DNA of 64,000 nucleotides from Streptomyces sp. GQFP (GTDB taxonomy: Bacteria; Actinomycetota; Actinomycetes; Streptomycetales; Streptomycetaceae): assembly GCF_021545335.1 (NCBI RefSeq), contig NZ_CP089312.1:6882001-6946000 (forward strand), given 5' to 3'. Shown here in pieces: positions 52,752-60,465 of the stretch. Under the pieces are notes generated by a model. The model was not told the DNA's origin. It was given only the letters and a program-made list of their open reading frames with translations, and ran no database searches. A program made the position numbers and the translations under genes. The number at the start of each line of letters is the position of its first letter. The stretch's first letter is position 1.

Positions 52752-52780
52752 GAGCGGCTCCTGGGGCAGAGGGAAACGTC

Positions 52781-52805
52781 CGCCGACCAGACTTCCCGGC
52801 ACACC
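52781..52805 (-). promoter_or_regulatory. Conserved 25-nt leader motif, copy C (STAS gene)
   Basis: Minus strand GTGCCGGGAAGTCTGGTC, ending 29 nt before the STAS start. In this copy the motif is in frame with the gene (could read VPGSLVGG), but that is not so for copies B and D. Confidence 0.6.
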
Positions 52806-52953
52806 TGATCGCAGCGTATCGGCACAACCCCGACACCGCCCTCCGGGAGTTGCCGGGGCCGGCAGTGACGTCGTCTCCGCCGGGGCCGGACTCGGGGTAC
52901 GTGCGCTACAAAGGGCGTCAGCGGCGCATCAAGATCAAGGGGGGGGCGTACAT

Positions 52954-54024
52954 ATGGCAGCGCGGGATGTGCCGGAGGAGTTCACGGAGTACCTGGAGGG
53001 GCTTGCCGGTGTCCTTGAGGAGGCCGCGGTCACCGGTCGCCGCCTGACCCGGGAGGAACTCCACGCACGCCGGATCCTGGGCGAGCGGGCCGCGGAGGCC
53101 GGTCTGGGGCTGCGCGTCATGGTCGCCTCTCACCTGGCCGTCACCCGCGCGAACTGGCCGACGGCCAGGGGCGCGTCCGCGGACAGCGTGCTCGCCGCCG
53201 TCGCCCAGGCCCTCGACGCGTTCGCCGAGGGCTACGAGCGGGCGCAGAGGGATGCCGTACGCCAGGAGGAGGCCGCGCGCCGGGAGTTCGTCGACGACCT
53301 GCTGTACGGCCGCAGCGACCTGGGCAGGCTCGCCCAGCGCGCGGAACGCTACGGGTTGCGTCTGTCCTACGAGCACGCCGTCGCCGTGGCACGGGGCGAG
53401 ACCGCCTACGACGAGGGTGACCCGGTCCCGCGGGAGGTGGAGCGGGCGCTGATAGGGCGGTTCGGCGACCGGAGCATCCTGCTGACCACCAAGGACGGCC
53501 GGCTCGTGTGCGTCGCGCCCGGTGACCAGCAGGAGGTCCTCACGTACTTCGCCAAGCAGGCGTACGCCGCCATGGGAGGAGGCCAGGTCACGATCGGCCG
53601 CCCGCAACAGGGACCGGCCGGCGTCGTTCACTCGTACGAGGAGGCCCTGAACGCCCTCGACCTGGCGGAACGGCTGGAGATCGACGAGCCGGTGCTGCGC
53701 GCCGCCGACCTCCTCGTCTACCCCGTCCTCACCCGTGACCGGCAGGCCATGGCCGACCTGGTGGAGAGCACCCTGGGCCCGTTGCGCGAGGCCCGCGGCG
53801 GCGCCCAGCCGCTCCTCGACACCCTCACCGCGTACTTCGACTCCGGCTGTGTGTCCGCGGAGGCGGCGCGGCGGCTGTCGCTGAGCGTGCGCGCCTTCAC
53901 CTACCGCCTGGAGCGCATCCACAAACTCACTGGCGCGGACCCGTCCGAGCCGGTGCACCGCTACACGTTGCAGACGGCGGTGATCGGGGCCCGACTGCTG
54001 GACTGGCCGGCGAAGCCCTTCTGA
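52954..54024 (+). CDS. PucR/CdaR-family transcriptional regulator
   Basis: 356 residues from ATG 52954 (AAGGGGGG upstream). N-terminal helical region (TRANWPTARGAS..), a GGDEF_2-like middle domain, and the PucR C-terminal HTH (LLDTLTAYFDSGCVSAEAAR, LSLSVRAFTYRLERIHKLTG). Members respond to metabolites or carbon state. Divergent from the STAS gene; it may control neighbours in the ion-transport region (inference). Confidence 0.88.
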   Translation: MAARDVPEEFTEYLEGLAGVLEEAAVTGRRLTREELHARRILGERAAEAGLGLRVMVASHLAVTRANWPTARGASADSVLAAVAQALDAFAEGYERAQRDAVRQEEAARREFVDDLLYGRSDLGRLAQRAERYGLRLSYEHAVAVARGETAYDEGDPVPREVERALIGRFGDRSILLTTKDGRLVCVAPGDQQEVLTYFAKQAYAAMGGGQVTIGRPQQGPAGVVHSYEEALNALDLAERLEIDEPVLRAADLLVYPVLTRDRQAMADLVESTLGPLREARGGAQPLLDTLTAYFDSGCVSAEAARRLSLSVRAFTYRLERIHKLTGADPSEPVHRYTLQTAVIGARLLDWPAKPF

Positions 54025-54202
54025 CCCGCGTACCGCGAGGCTGCCGGCAGGCCCCGGGCCCCTGCGCCCCCGCGGGAGCCGCAGGACCTGGCGGTCCCAA
54101 ACGTGATGATGCTCGCAGCGGGCAGCCCTCATCGGGGAGCACTCCGGCCGCATGCGCGGTGCCGCAGCGGATAGTGTGTAAAGAACGCGTCAAGAGACGC
54201 GG

Positions 54203-54227
54203 GGTGTGCCGGGAAGTCTGGTCGGCG
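54203..54227 (+). promoter_or_regulatory. Conserved 25-nt leader motif, copy D (nhaA)
   Basis: GTGCCGGGAAGTCTGGTC within 54203-54227, ending 49 nt before the nhaA ATG. A CGCGTC/GACGCG hairpin precedes it, and GGGCAC-GT-GTGCCC follows before the ribosome site. GTAAAGAAC lies 25 nt before the core as in copy B. Confidence 0.65.
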
Positions 54228-54276
54228 TCGAAGGGGCACGTGTGCCCGCAACCCGATGCTACGGAGGCCGCCCCGG

Positions 54277-55593
54277 ATGCCTGCCCCCCGACGTGAGCGT
54301 TCCGTCTTCCTCGGTCTGCCGTCCTGGCCGGAGCGGGCGCAGGTGGCCCGCGCACTGCGTACGGAGACGGTCGGCGGCCTGCTGCTGCTGGCGGCGGCCG
54401 TGGTGGCGCTGGTCTGGGCGAACACTCCGTGGAGCGACGCGTACGAGCACCTGCGCGACTTCCACTTCGGGATATCCGCGCTCGGCCTGGATCTGTCGGT
54501 GGGGCACTGGACCGCGGACGGGCTGCTGACCGTGTTCTTCCTGGTCGCCGGGATCGAGCTGAAACGCGAACTGGTCGTCGGTGAACTGCGGGCCCCGGCC
54601 ACCGCCGCCCTGCCCGTGGTCGCGGCCCTGTGCGGCATGGCGGTGCCCGCCGGCGTCTACCTGGCCACCACGGGAATCGGCGGCGGCAGCGGGACGGGCT
54701 GGGCGGTGCCGATGGCCACCGACATCGCTTTCGCGCTCGCTGTGCTCGCGGTGCTCTCCACCCACCTGCCCTCCGCCCTGCGGGCCTTCCTGCTGACGCT
54801 GGCCGTGGTCGACGACCTGGGCGCGATCCTGGTGATCGCGGTCTTCTTCACCAGCGATCTGAACCTGGCCGCGCTCGGCGGGGCCGTGGTCGGGCTGGTC
54901 GTGTTCTACGCGCTGCAGCGGTTCCGGGTGCGCGGCTGGTGGTGGTACGTGCCGCTCGGGGTGGTGATCTGGGCGCTGATGTACAACGGTGGCGTGCACG
55001 CCACGGTCGCCGGTGTGGCGATGGGCCTGATCCTGCGGACCGTACGCGACGAGGGCGAGGACGCCTCGCCCGGGGAGCGGACCGAGCATCTGCTGAGGCC
55101 GGTTTCTGCGGGCGTGGCGGTACCGCTGTTCGCGCTGTTCGCCGCCGGGGTGAGTGTGTCGGCCGGCGCGGTGGGTGAGGTCTTCACCCGTCCGGAGCCG
55201 CTGGGGGTGGTGCTCGGGCTGGTGGTGGGCAAGACGGTGGGAATCTTCGCGGGCACCTACCTGGCGGTCCGGTTCACCCGGGCCCGCCTCAACCCCGATC
55301 TGGCGTGGGCGGACGTGTTCGCGCTCGCGGTGCTGGCCGGGATCGGCTTCACCGTCGCCCTGCTGATCAGCGAGCTCGCCTTCCCCGACGCGGCCGACGT
55401 CGAGCACATCAAGGCCGCCGTGCTCCTGGGCTCACTGATCGCCGCGGTGGTCGCGGCGGTGCTGGTCAAGCGCCGCAACGGGATCTACCGCCGCCTGTGG
55501 GAGGCCGAGACCCGGGACGAGGACGCCGACGGCATCCCCGACATCTACCAGCCCACCGCCCGAGGCCGCGCCGGCGGCGGGGGCATGGACTGA
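54277..55593 (+). CDS. nhaA: NhaA-type Na+/H+ antiporter
   Basis: 438 residues from ATG 54277 (GGAGG nine nt upstream; ATG 54256 rejected). ETVGGLLLLAAAVVALVWAN, FFLVAGIELKRELVVGELR, VPMATDIAFALAVLAVL and the paired Asp in LAVVDDLGAILVI (ion-binding site) are NhaA hallmarks. The acidic C-terminal tail (DEDADGIPDIYQP) is like a calcium loop. First gene of a three-gene operon; the leader motif precedes it. Confidence 0.93.
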   Translation: MPAPRRERSVFLGLPSWPERAQVARALRTETVGGLLLLAAAVVALVWANTPWSDAYEHLRDFHFGISALGLDLSVGHWTADGLLTVFFLVAGIELKRELVVGELRAPATAALPVVAALCGMAVPAGVYLATTGIGGGSGTGWAVPMATDIAFALAVLAVLSTHLPSALRAFLLTLAVVDDLGAILVIAVFFTSDLNLAALGGAVVGLVVFYALQRFRVRGWWWYVPLGVVIWALMYNGGVHATVAGVAMGLILRTVRDEGEDASPGERTEHLLRPVSAGVAVPLFALFAAGVSVSAGAVGEVFTRPEPLGVVLGLVVGKTVGIFAGTYLAVRFTRARLNPDLAWADVFALAVLAGIGFTVALLISELAFPDAADVEHIKAAVLLGSLIAAVVAAVLVKRRNGIYRRLWEAETRDEDADGIPDIYQPTARGRAGGGGMD

Positions 55594-55605
55594 AGGAGGG
55601 TGGCC

Positions 55606-56067
55606 ATGCGTGCACGGGATCTCGCTGGGCCCGGCCCGTTCGTGACCACGGACGACGACGCGATGAACGTGGCTCGCCTGCCGGCAGAGCGGTCACTGTC
55701 GGCCCTGCCGGCCCTCGACACCGGCGGACAGCCGTACGCCATCGTCCCTCGTTCTCAACTCGTCCGGCAGCTCCTCCCCGCCGACATCGCAGAGGACCCC
55801 GTACTCGCCCGGATCGCGGGCGCACAGCACCCTGCCGAACTCGCCGAACGGCTGGCCGGACTCACCGCGGCCGAATCGGCGCCACGTCGCCTGTACCCGC
55901 CGCCGGTCGTCGGTCCCGACGCCCGCCGCTTGGAGGTCGCGATCCTGATGGCCCGTACTCACAGCCCTCTGGTCGCCCTCGTCGAACGCGACGGCACGAA
56001 CGTGACGGTGATCGGCACGGTCACCGCCGCCCGCCTCATGCGGTACTTCCTCGAAGGCACGCCGTGA
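55606..56067 (+). CDS. CBS-domain-like small protein
   Basis: 153 residues from ATG 55606 (GAAGGAGG six nt upstream), 12 nt after nhaA. Contains two short CBS-like halves (YAIVPRSQLVRQLLPADIAE and SPLVALVERDGTNVTVIGTV..AARLM). CBS domains bind adenine nucleotides; here it may regulate the antiporter (inference from the operon). Confidence 0.65.
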   Translation: MRARDLAGPGPFVTTDDDAMNVARLPAERSLSALPALDTGGQPYAIVPRSQLVRQLLPADIAEDPVLARIAGAQHPAELAERLAGLTAAESAPRRLYPPPVVGPDARRLEVAILMARTHSPLVALVERDGTNVTVIGTVTAARLMRYFLEGTP

Positions 56068-56330
56068 ACCCGGGCGCGACGCCACTGATGCCGGTGGTCG
56101 TCGCCATTGCCGCGCTGGTGATCAGGACCGCGATCGGTGAGATCCGCAGACCCGGCTCCGCACGGAGACAGTGGGCGTTCCTCGGCAGCGGCCGAGCCAT
56201 GACCGCCGGGCTGGCCACAGCCCTGGTCGTCGCCGTGACGGGCTGGCAGCAGGCGGGGGCCGCGGTCCTGGCGTGGGCGCTGCTGGCGGGCGGTCTGGTC
56301 GCCTTTTTGATGGATCCGCCCCGGGAGTAG
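56064..56330 (+). CDS. Small membrane protein in the nhaA operon
   Basis: 88 residues from GTG 56064, overlapping the previous stop (GTGA). Two TM helices (LMPVVVAIAALVIRTAIG, GLATALVVAVTGWQQAGA.. AWALLAGGLVAFL). No recognised family. Third gene of the antiporter operon. Confidence 0.65.
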   Translation: MNPGATPLMPVVVAIAALVIRTAIGEIRRPGSARRQWAFLGSGRAMTAGLATALVVAVTGWQQAGAAVLAWALLAGGLVAFLMDPPRE

Positions 56331-56808
56331 GCGCCGGACGCGTGAGTCGGGCATGGGCGTGGAGTTGGAGCGACCTGGTCATGTATCCATGCCCTGGCTT
56401 CTGCCGGCGGTGTCACACCGCGGCCTCTCCCTATCTTCGTCGCCGGTGTTCCGCGCAGCCCGCGTACGGGTGAGGACTCCCGCGCCCACGATGACGACGA
56501 CCGCTCCCGCGAGGACGGCCAGGGCCGTGGTGCGGCCGAGCCCCAAGACCTGTACGGCCCGGCTCGCCATGGCGTTTACCCCTCACGACCTTCGTACGAC
56601 ATCTGTGACGGCCACCCGTGAGCCGCCGTCACGGACGGCTGTCGCTCTCCCGGTCATGGGTCTCGCGTGGACGTCAGGGGCATGGACGCCAGGGTTATTA
56701 CGAGAACCTGACGTGGCGGCGGAATCCCTTCAGTCACAGGCATCTCGTCGGCAACTCTGGCTCTGCCCGCCACCGTTCGGGGGTGGCGGAGGGCTTGAGG
56801 AGCGACGT
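56331..56808. other. Intergenic region holding one small minus-strand gene
   Basis: Apart from the small gene at 56379-56570 no coding sequence is supported. The promoter of the secreted propeller gene at 56809 must lie between 56571 and 56808. Confidence 0.4.
56379..56570 (-). CDS. Single-pass small membrane protein
   Basis: 63 residues from ATG 56570 with GAGGGG about ten nt upstream. MASRAVQVLGLGRTTALAVL and a clear TM helix (LAGAVVVIVGAGVLTRTR), then a charged tail. No family recognised. Confidence 0.5.
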   Translation of the reverse strand: MASRAVQVLGLGRTTALAVLAGAVVVIVGAGVLTRTRAARNTGDEDRERPRCDTAGRSQGMDT

Positions 56809-58023
56809 ATGAGCAGGCACACCAGGCGCAGGTCCTCGTTACAGGTCCGGCTGACCGTCGCGGGAGCCGCGGTCCTCGCCACGGCCGCCGCCGTGGCAAC
56901 GGTCACCGTGGCCTCCGCGGGAGAGACCGCCCGCCGGTACACAGGCTCGGGGGAGGCCGGGGCCGATCACGCCGTGTTCGTGCAGGGCAACGAGCTCGAC
57001 GGCAACACCATCCACGTCTTCAGGCGCGGTGACGACGGCAATCTGACCGCCGCGGGCCGCTACGCCACCGGCGGCGAGGGAGGCGACCAGGTCGACGCGC
57101 CGACCGACTCCCTGGCCTCCCAGGGCTCGCTCGTCTACGACGACCGGTCGGGGCGGCTGCTGGCGGTCAACGCGGGCAGCGGCACGGTGACCTCGTTCCG
57201 GGTCGAGGGCCAGAAGCTGACAGACCGGCAGACGGTGGATTCGGGAGGCGACTTCCCGGCGTCGATCGCCGTCTCCGGCAACCTTGCGTACGTCATGAAC
57301 GCGGGCGGCGAAGGAAGCGTCCAGGGCTTCCGGATCACCGCCGACGGGCTGAAGCCGCTGCGGGGTTCGCAGCGCTCCCTGGGGCTGGACAACGAGAACG
57401 TGCCGCTGTTCAGTAGTTCGCCCGGGCAGGTCGCGTTCACCCCGGACGGCCGTGCGCTCGTCGTCACCACCAAGTCCGCGAACACCGTCGAGGTCTTCCC
57501 CGTGGGGCGTGACGGACGCCCCGCGCAGGCGCCGGTCGTCAACGAGTCCGCCGGCGGGGTGCCGTTCGCAATCACCTTCGACCAGGACGGCCGGATGCTG
57601 GTGGCCGAGGCGGAGAAGTCGACGGTCAGCACGTACCAGGTGCGTCGCGACGGCACCCTCAAGGTCGTGCAACAGCCGCTGGCCAACGGCCAGGAGACGC
57701 TGTGCTGGCTGGAGCGCGCCGGTGACTTCTTCTACGGGGGCAACACCGGCAACTCCACGGTCAGCGGCTACCGCATGGACAAGCACGGTCGCCTCACGCT
57801 CACCAACGACGTGGGCGTGGCGACACCGCCGTCGGCCCAGTCCCAGGGTGTCATCGACCTGGCCGTGACGCAGGACGAGAAGTTCCTGTACGTGCAGAAC
57901 GCGGTCTCCGGCACGGTCGACGGCTTCCGGGTCGGCCGGAACGGCTCGCTGACGAAGGTCACGACCGCCACAGGACTGCCCGCCTTCGCCGAATCCGGCA
58001 TGGAGGGCATCGCCGCGGTGTAA
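56809..58023 (+). CDS. Secreted lactonase-fold beta-propeller protein
   Basis: 404 residues from ATG 56809 (GAGGAG upstream). Signal peptide (VRLTVAGAAVLATAAAVATV..ASA), then seven-bladed propeller repeats (NTIHVFRRGDDGNLTAAGRY, NTVEVFPVGRDGRPAQAPVV, GTVDGFRVGRNGSLTKVT) of the lactonase/6-phosphogluconolactonase family. An enzyme activity outside the cell is not certain. Ends before a strong terminator. Confidence 0.9.
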   Translation: MSRHTRRRSSLQVRLTVAGAAVLATAAAVATVTVASAGETARRYTGSGEAGADHAVFVQGNELDGNTIHVFRRGDDGNLTAAGRYATGGEGGDQVDAPTDSLASQGSLVYDDRSGRLLAVNAGSGTVTSFRVEGQKLTDRQTVDSGGDFPASIAVSGNLAYVMNAGGEGSVQGFRITADGLKPLRGSQRSLGLDNENVPLFSSSPGQVAFTPDGRALVVTTKSANTVEVFPVGRDGRPAQAPVVNESAGGVPFAITFDQDGRMLVAEAEKSTVSTYQVRRDGTLKVVQQPLANGQETLCWLERAGDFFYGGNTGNSTVSGYRMDKHGRLTLTNDVGVATPPSAQSQGVIDLAVTQDEKFLYVQNAVSGTVDGFRVGRNGSLTKVTTATGLPAFAESGMEGIAAV

Positions 58024-58044
58024 AGGGAAAGCGGCCCCCGTGGT

Positions 58045-58075
58045 GCGGCGCCCCGGAGTTTCTCCGGGGCGCCGC
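58045..58075 (+). terminator. Strong terminator after the propeller gene
   Basis: GCGGCGCCCCGGAG, TTT, CTCCGGGGCGCCGC: a perfect 14-bp stem with a 3-nt loop, 22 bp after the stop codon. Confidence 0.85.
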
Positions 58076-58510
58076 GTCGCTTCAGGGCAGGGAGCCGGGC
58101 GCCCAGTGTGGTGCGACAGCTGCCGAGTGGCTCCGGGCGCGGAGAAACCGATCGCATGGACGGCGTGCGGTTCGTCGCCCCGGGGCCGTCGGGACCCGGC
58201 GCGACTCCGTGTACATGTTGGACGTCCTTTGCGACTGCTGTGGTGGCACCCGAGCCCGGGACGATCGTCGTCGGCACGCCCTGCATGGCGTCACGGTCGC
58301 CGTTTCCACCCAACGCCCGGCATCCCGACGTCAACCCGCAGGAAGACCGGTTGCGTCGGGATCACGTCGGCGGGGACCCGAACGTGGACGACGAAGCCCT
58401 GTTCCGCGCCGACGGGGCTGCCGGGTTCCCGAGCGGGCCGAGCCATGACGTAGGGATCGCGTCACGGACCGTTGAGGCGTGGCCGCGTGGCGGACCTGCG
58501 GGTCTCCGCC

Positions 58511-58548
58511 CTCAGTTTCTCCTCAGGAAAGGCTCAGAGTTCCGTCAA
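58511..58548 (+). promoter_or_regulatory. 11-bp phased direct repeats upstream of the acyl-CoA ligase
   Basis: CTCAG occurs at 58511, 58522 and 58533, and a related GTCAA at 58544: four half-sites with exact 11-bp spacing, as bound by OmpR-family regulators. The last two halves form the shared motif CTCAGAGTTCCGTCAA. Lies 255 bp before ATG 58804. Confidence 0.5.
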
Positions 58549-58803
58549 GCGATGGAGCGGTGGCAGGCCCGAGGATCGAGCCGTCCCGGTGACCGGGAGA
58601 CGAGTGACCGGGATGACTGACAGGGTGCCGATCCGTGTTGCCAGGCGTTCCGGCGCTGATTCGCCGTCGACAGTTGCGCCTCGGTGTCCCGGGCCGCGCG
58701 GCCTCGCCCCGCCGGATCGCTCGGTGCCAGGTCCGGTGGTCCGCCTGGCACGGCGAGCGCCGACCGTCCCGGTCACTGCAGCGAACCGAGAAACGGAGAT
58801 CCA

Positions 58804-60384
58804 ATGATCTACAAGAGCAGGCACCCGGACGTCGCCGTCGTCGATCGCCCGGTCCATGAATGGGTGCTCGGTGATGCGGCGCGGCGCGGAACGAAGCCGG
58901 CCATGGTGGACGTGTCCAGTGGGCGCACACTCACCTACGGCGAACTGGCCGCGCTGGTCCGAGGGCTCGCGGCGGGCCTTGCCGCAGAGGGCATCGGCAA
59001 GGGTGACGTGGTCGCGTTGCACTCGCCGAACACGGTCCTGTTCCCCGTCGTCCTCTACGCCACCACCACCGTGGGCGGGACGGTGACCACGCTGTCGCCG
59101 CTGGCCACACCGGCCGAGATTGCCAAGCAGCTGATCGACTCCGAGGCTCGGCTGATGGTGAGCGTGTCGGCGCTGATTGAGACCGCGCGGGCCGCGGTAG
59201 GGGTGGTCAGGCGGCTGACCGGCCGGGACATCGAGATCCTGGTCTGTGACCGGGCCGACGGTCACCGTCCCGTGCTGGAACTGCTCGGCGACGGCGACGT
59301 GCCGGCGTACGAGACCGATCCGGCCGTGGACGTCGCCGTACTGCCCTATTCGAGCGGCACGACGGGTGTGCCCAAGGGCGTCATGCTGACCCACCGCAAC
59401 CTGTGCACCAACCTCGAACAGCTGAACGTCCTGCATCGGGTGGGCGAGAACGACCGCGTCATTGCGATCCTGCCCTTCTTCCACATCTTCGGGCTGACCG
59501 CACTGGTCAACAGCGCGCTGCACCGTGGCGCGACCGTGTATGTGCACGCCCGCTTCGACATCGACGCGTTCCTGACAAGCTTGGAACGCGACCGCATCAC
59601 CCACGCCTACGTAGCCCCGCCGGTGATGCTCGCGCTGGCCAAGCACCCCGCGGTCGGGAACCTGGACCTGTCGCATCTGCGGCGCGTCATCTGCGCGGCG
59701 GCGCCGCTCGACGCCGGACTGCAGGCGGCGGTGGCCGACCGGCTGGGGGTGGAGGTCGGGCAGGCGTACGGCATGACCGAACTGTCCCCCGCCTCGCACA
59801 TCCACGCCGACGGCAACCGGGACGAGCCCGTCGGGTGCGTGGGGCATCTGCTCCCGTCGACGCAGGCGCGCCTGGTCGATCCCTTCACCGGGCAGGACGT
59901 GGCGGAAGGCGAACCGGGCGAGGTGTGGATCCGTGGGCCACAGGTCATGAAGGGCTACTTCGGCCGCCCGGAGGACACCGACGCGACCGTCGACGCCGAA
60001 GGATGGCTGCACACCGGTGACATCGGCCGGGTCGACGAGGGCGGGAACTGGTTCATCGTCGACCGGGTCAAGGAGCTCATCAAGTACAAGGGCTACCAGG
60101 TGGCGCCGGCCGAGCTCGAAGCCATCCTGGTGCAGCATCCCGGCATCGCCGACGCGGCCGTGATCGGCGTCAGTGACGAGGAGGGCAACGAGATACCCAA
60201 GGCGTTCGTGGTGCCCATGACGGGGGTGCCGATCTCCGCCGCCGAGGTGATGGCCCACGTCGGGGGCCAGGTCGCCCCGTACAAGAGGATCCGCCGGGTC
60301 GAGTTCATCGAGGCGGTACCCAAGGCGGCCTCCGGGAAGATCCTCCGGCGGCAGTTGCGGGAACGGGAGCCGGCGCGCTCCTGA
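58804..60384 (+). CDS. AMP-dependent acyl-CoA synthetase, 4-coumarate-CoA ligase-like
   Basis: 526 residues from ATG 58804 (GGAG upstream). ANL-superfamily motifs: YSSGTTGVPKGVMLTHRN (A3), QAYGMTELSP (A5), GWLHTGDIG (A7), VKELIKYKGYQVAPAELEA (A8) and catalytic Lys in PKAASGKILRR (A10). Activates an aromatic or fatty acid as adenylate, then CoA thioester. The HTH-hydrolase gene follows 81 bp downstream. Confidence 0.92.
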   Translation: MIYKSRHPDVAVVDRPVHEWVLGDAARRGTKPAMVDVSSGRTLTYGELAALVRGLAAGLAAEGIGKGDVVALHSPNTVLFPVVLYATTTVGGTVTTLSPLATPAEIAKQLIDSEARLMVSVSALIETARAAVGVVRRLTGRDIEILVCDRADGHRPVLELLGDGDVPAYETDPAVDVAVLPYSSGTTGVPKGVMLTHRNLCTNLEQLNVLHRVGENDRVIAILPFFHIFGLTALVNSALHRGATVYVHARFDIDAFLTSLERDRITHAYVAPPVMLALAKHPAVGNLDLSHLRRVICAAAPLDAGLQAAVADRLGVEVGQAYGMTELSPASHIHADGNRDEPVGCVGHLLPSTQARLVDPFTGQDVAEGEPGEVWIRGPQVMKGYFGRPEDTDATVDAEGWLHTGDIGRVDEGGNWFIVDRVKELIKYKGYQVAPAELEAILVQHPGIADAAVIGVSDEEGNEIPKAFVVPMTGVPISAAEVMAHVGGQVAPYKRIRRVEFIEAVPKAASGKILRRQLREREPARS

Positions 60385-60465
60385 GCGGTGTCCGTGCTCG
60401 CCGGCCCGGCGCTACCTGGGCGCCCCCAACTCCCGCAGATTAAAAGGATGTTGTAAAGTTTTGGT

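Larger units (their letters stand above)
58024..58803. other. About 780 bp without a supported gene
   Basis: After the terminator at 58045-58075 there is no gene I can support. A plus-strand frame around 58160-58480 is open but has no family signature. Phased CTCAG repeats occur at 58511-58548. The acyl-CoA ligase promoter is expected here. Confidence 0.45.

Noticed and set aside
58108..58620. Open frame between propeller and ligase genes
   Set aside because: No family motif, no hydrophobic or coiled-coil structure, and low-complexity composition; not enough to call a gene.
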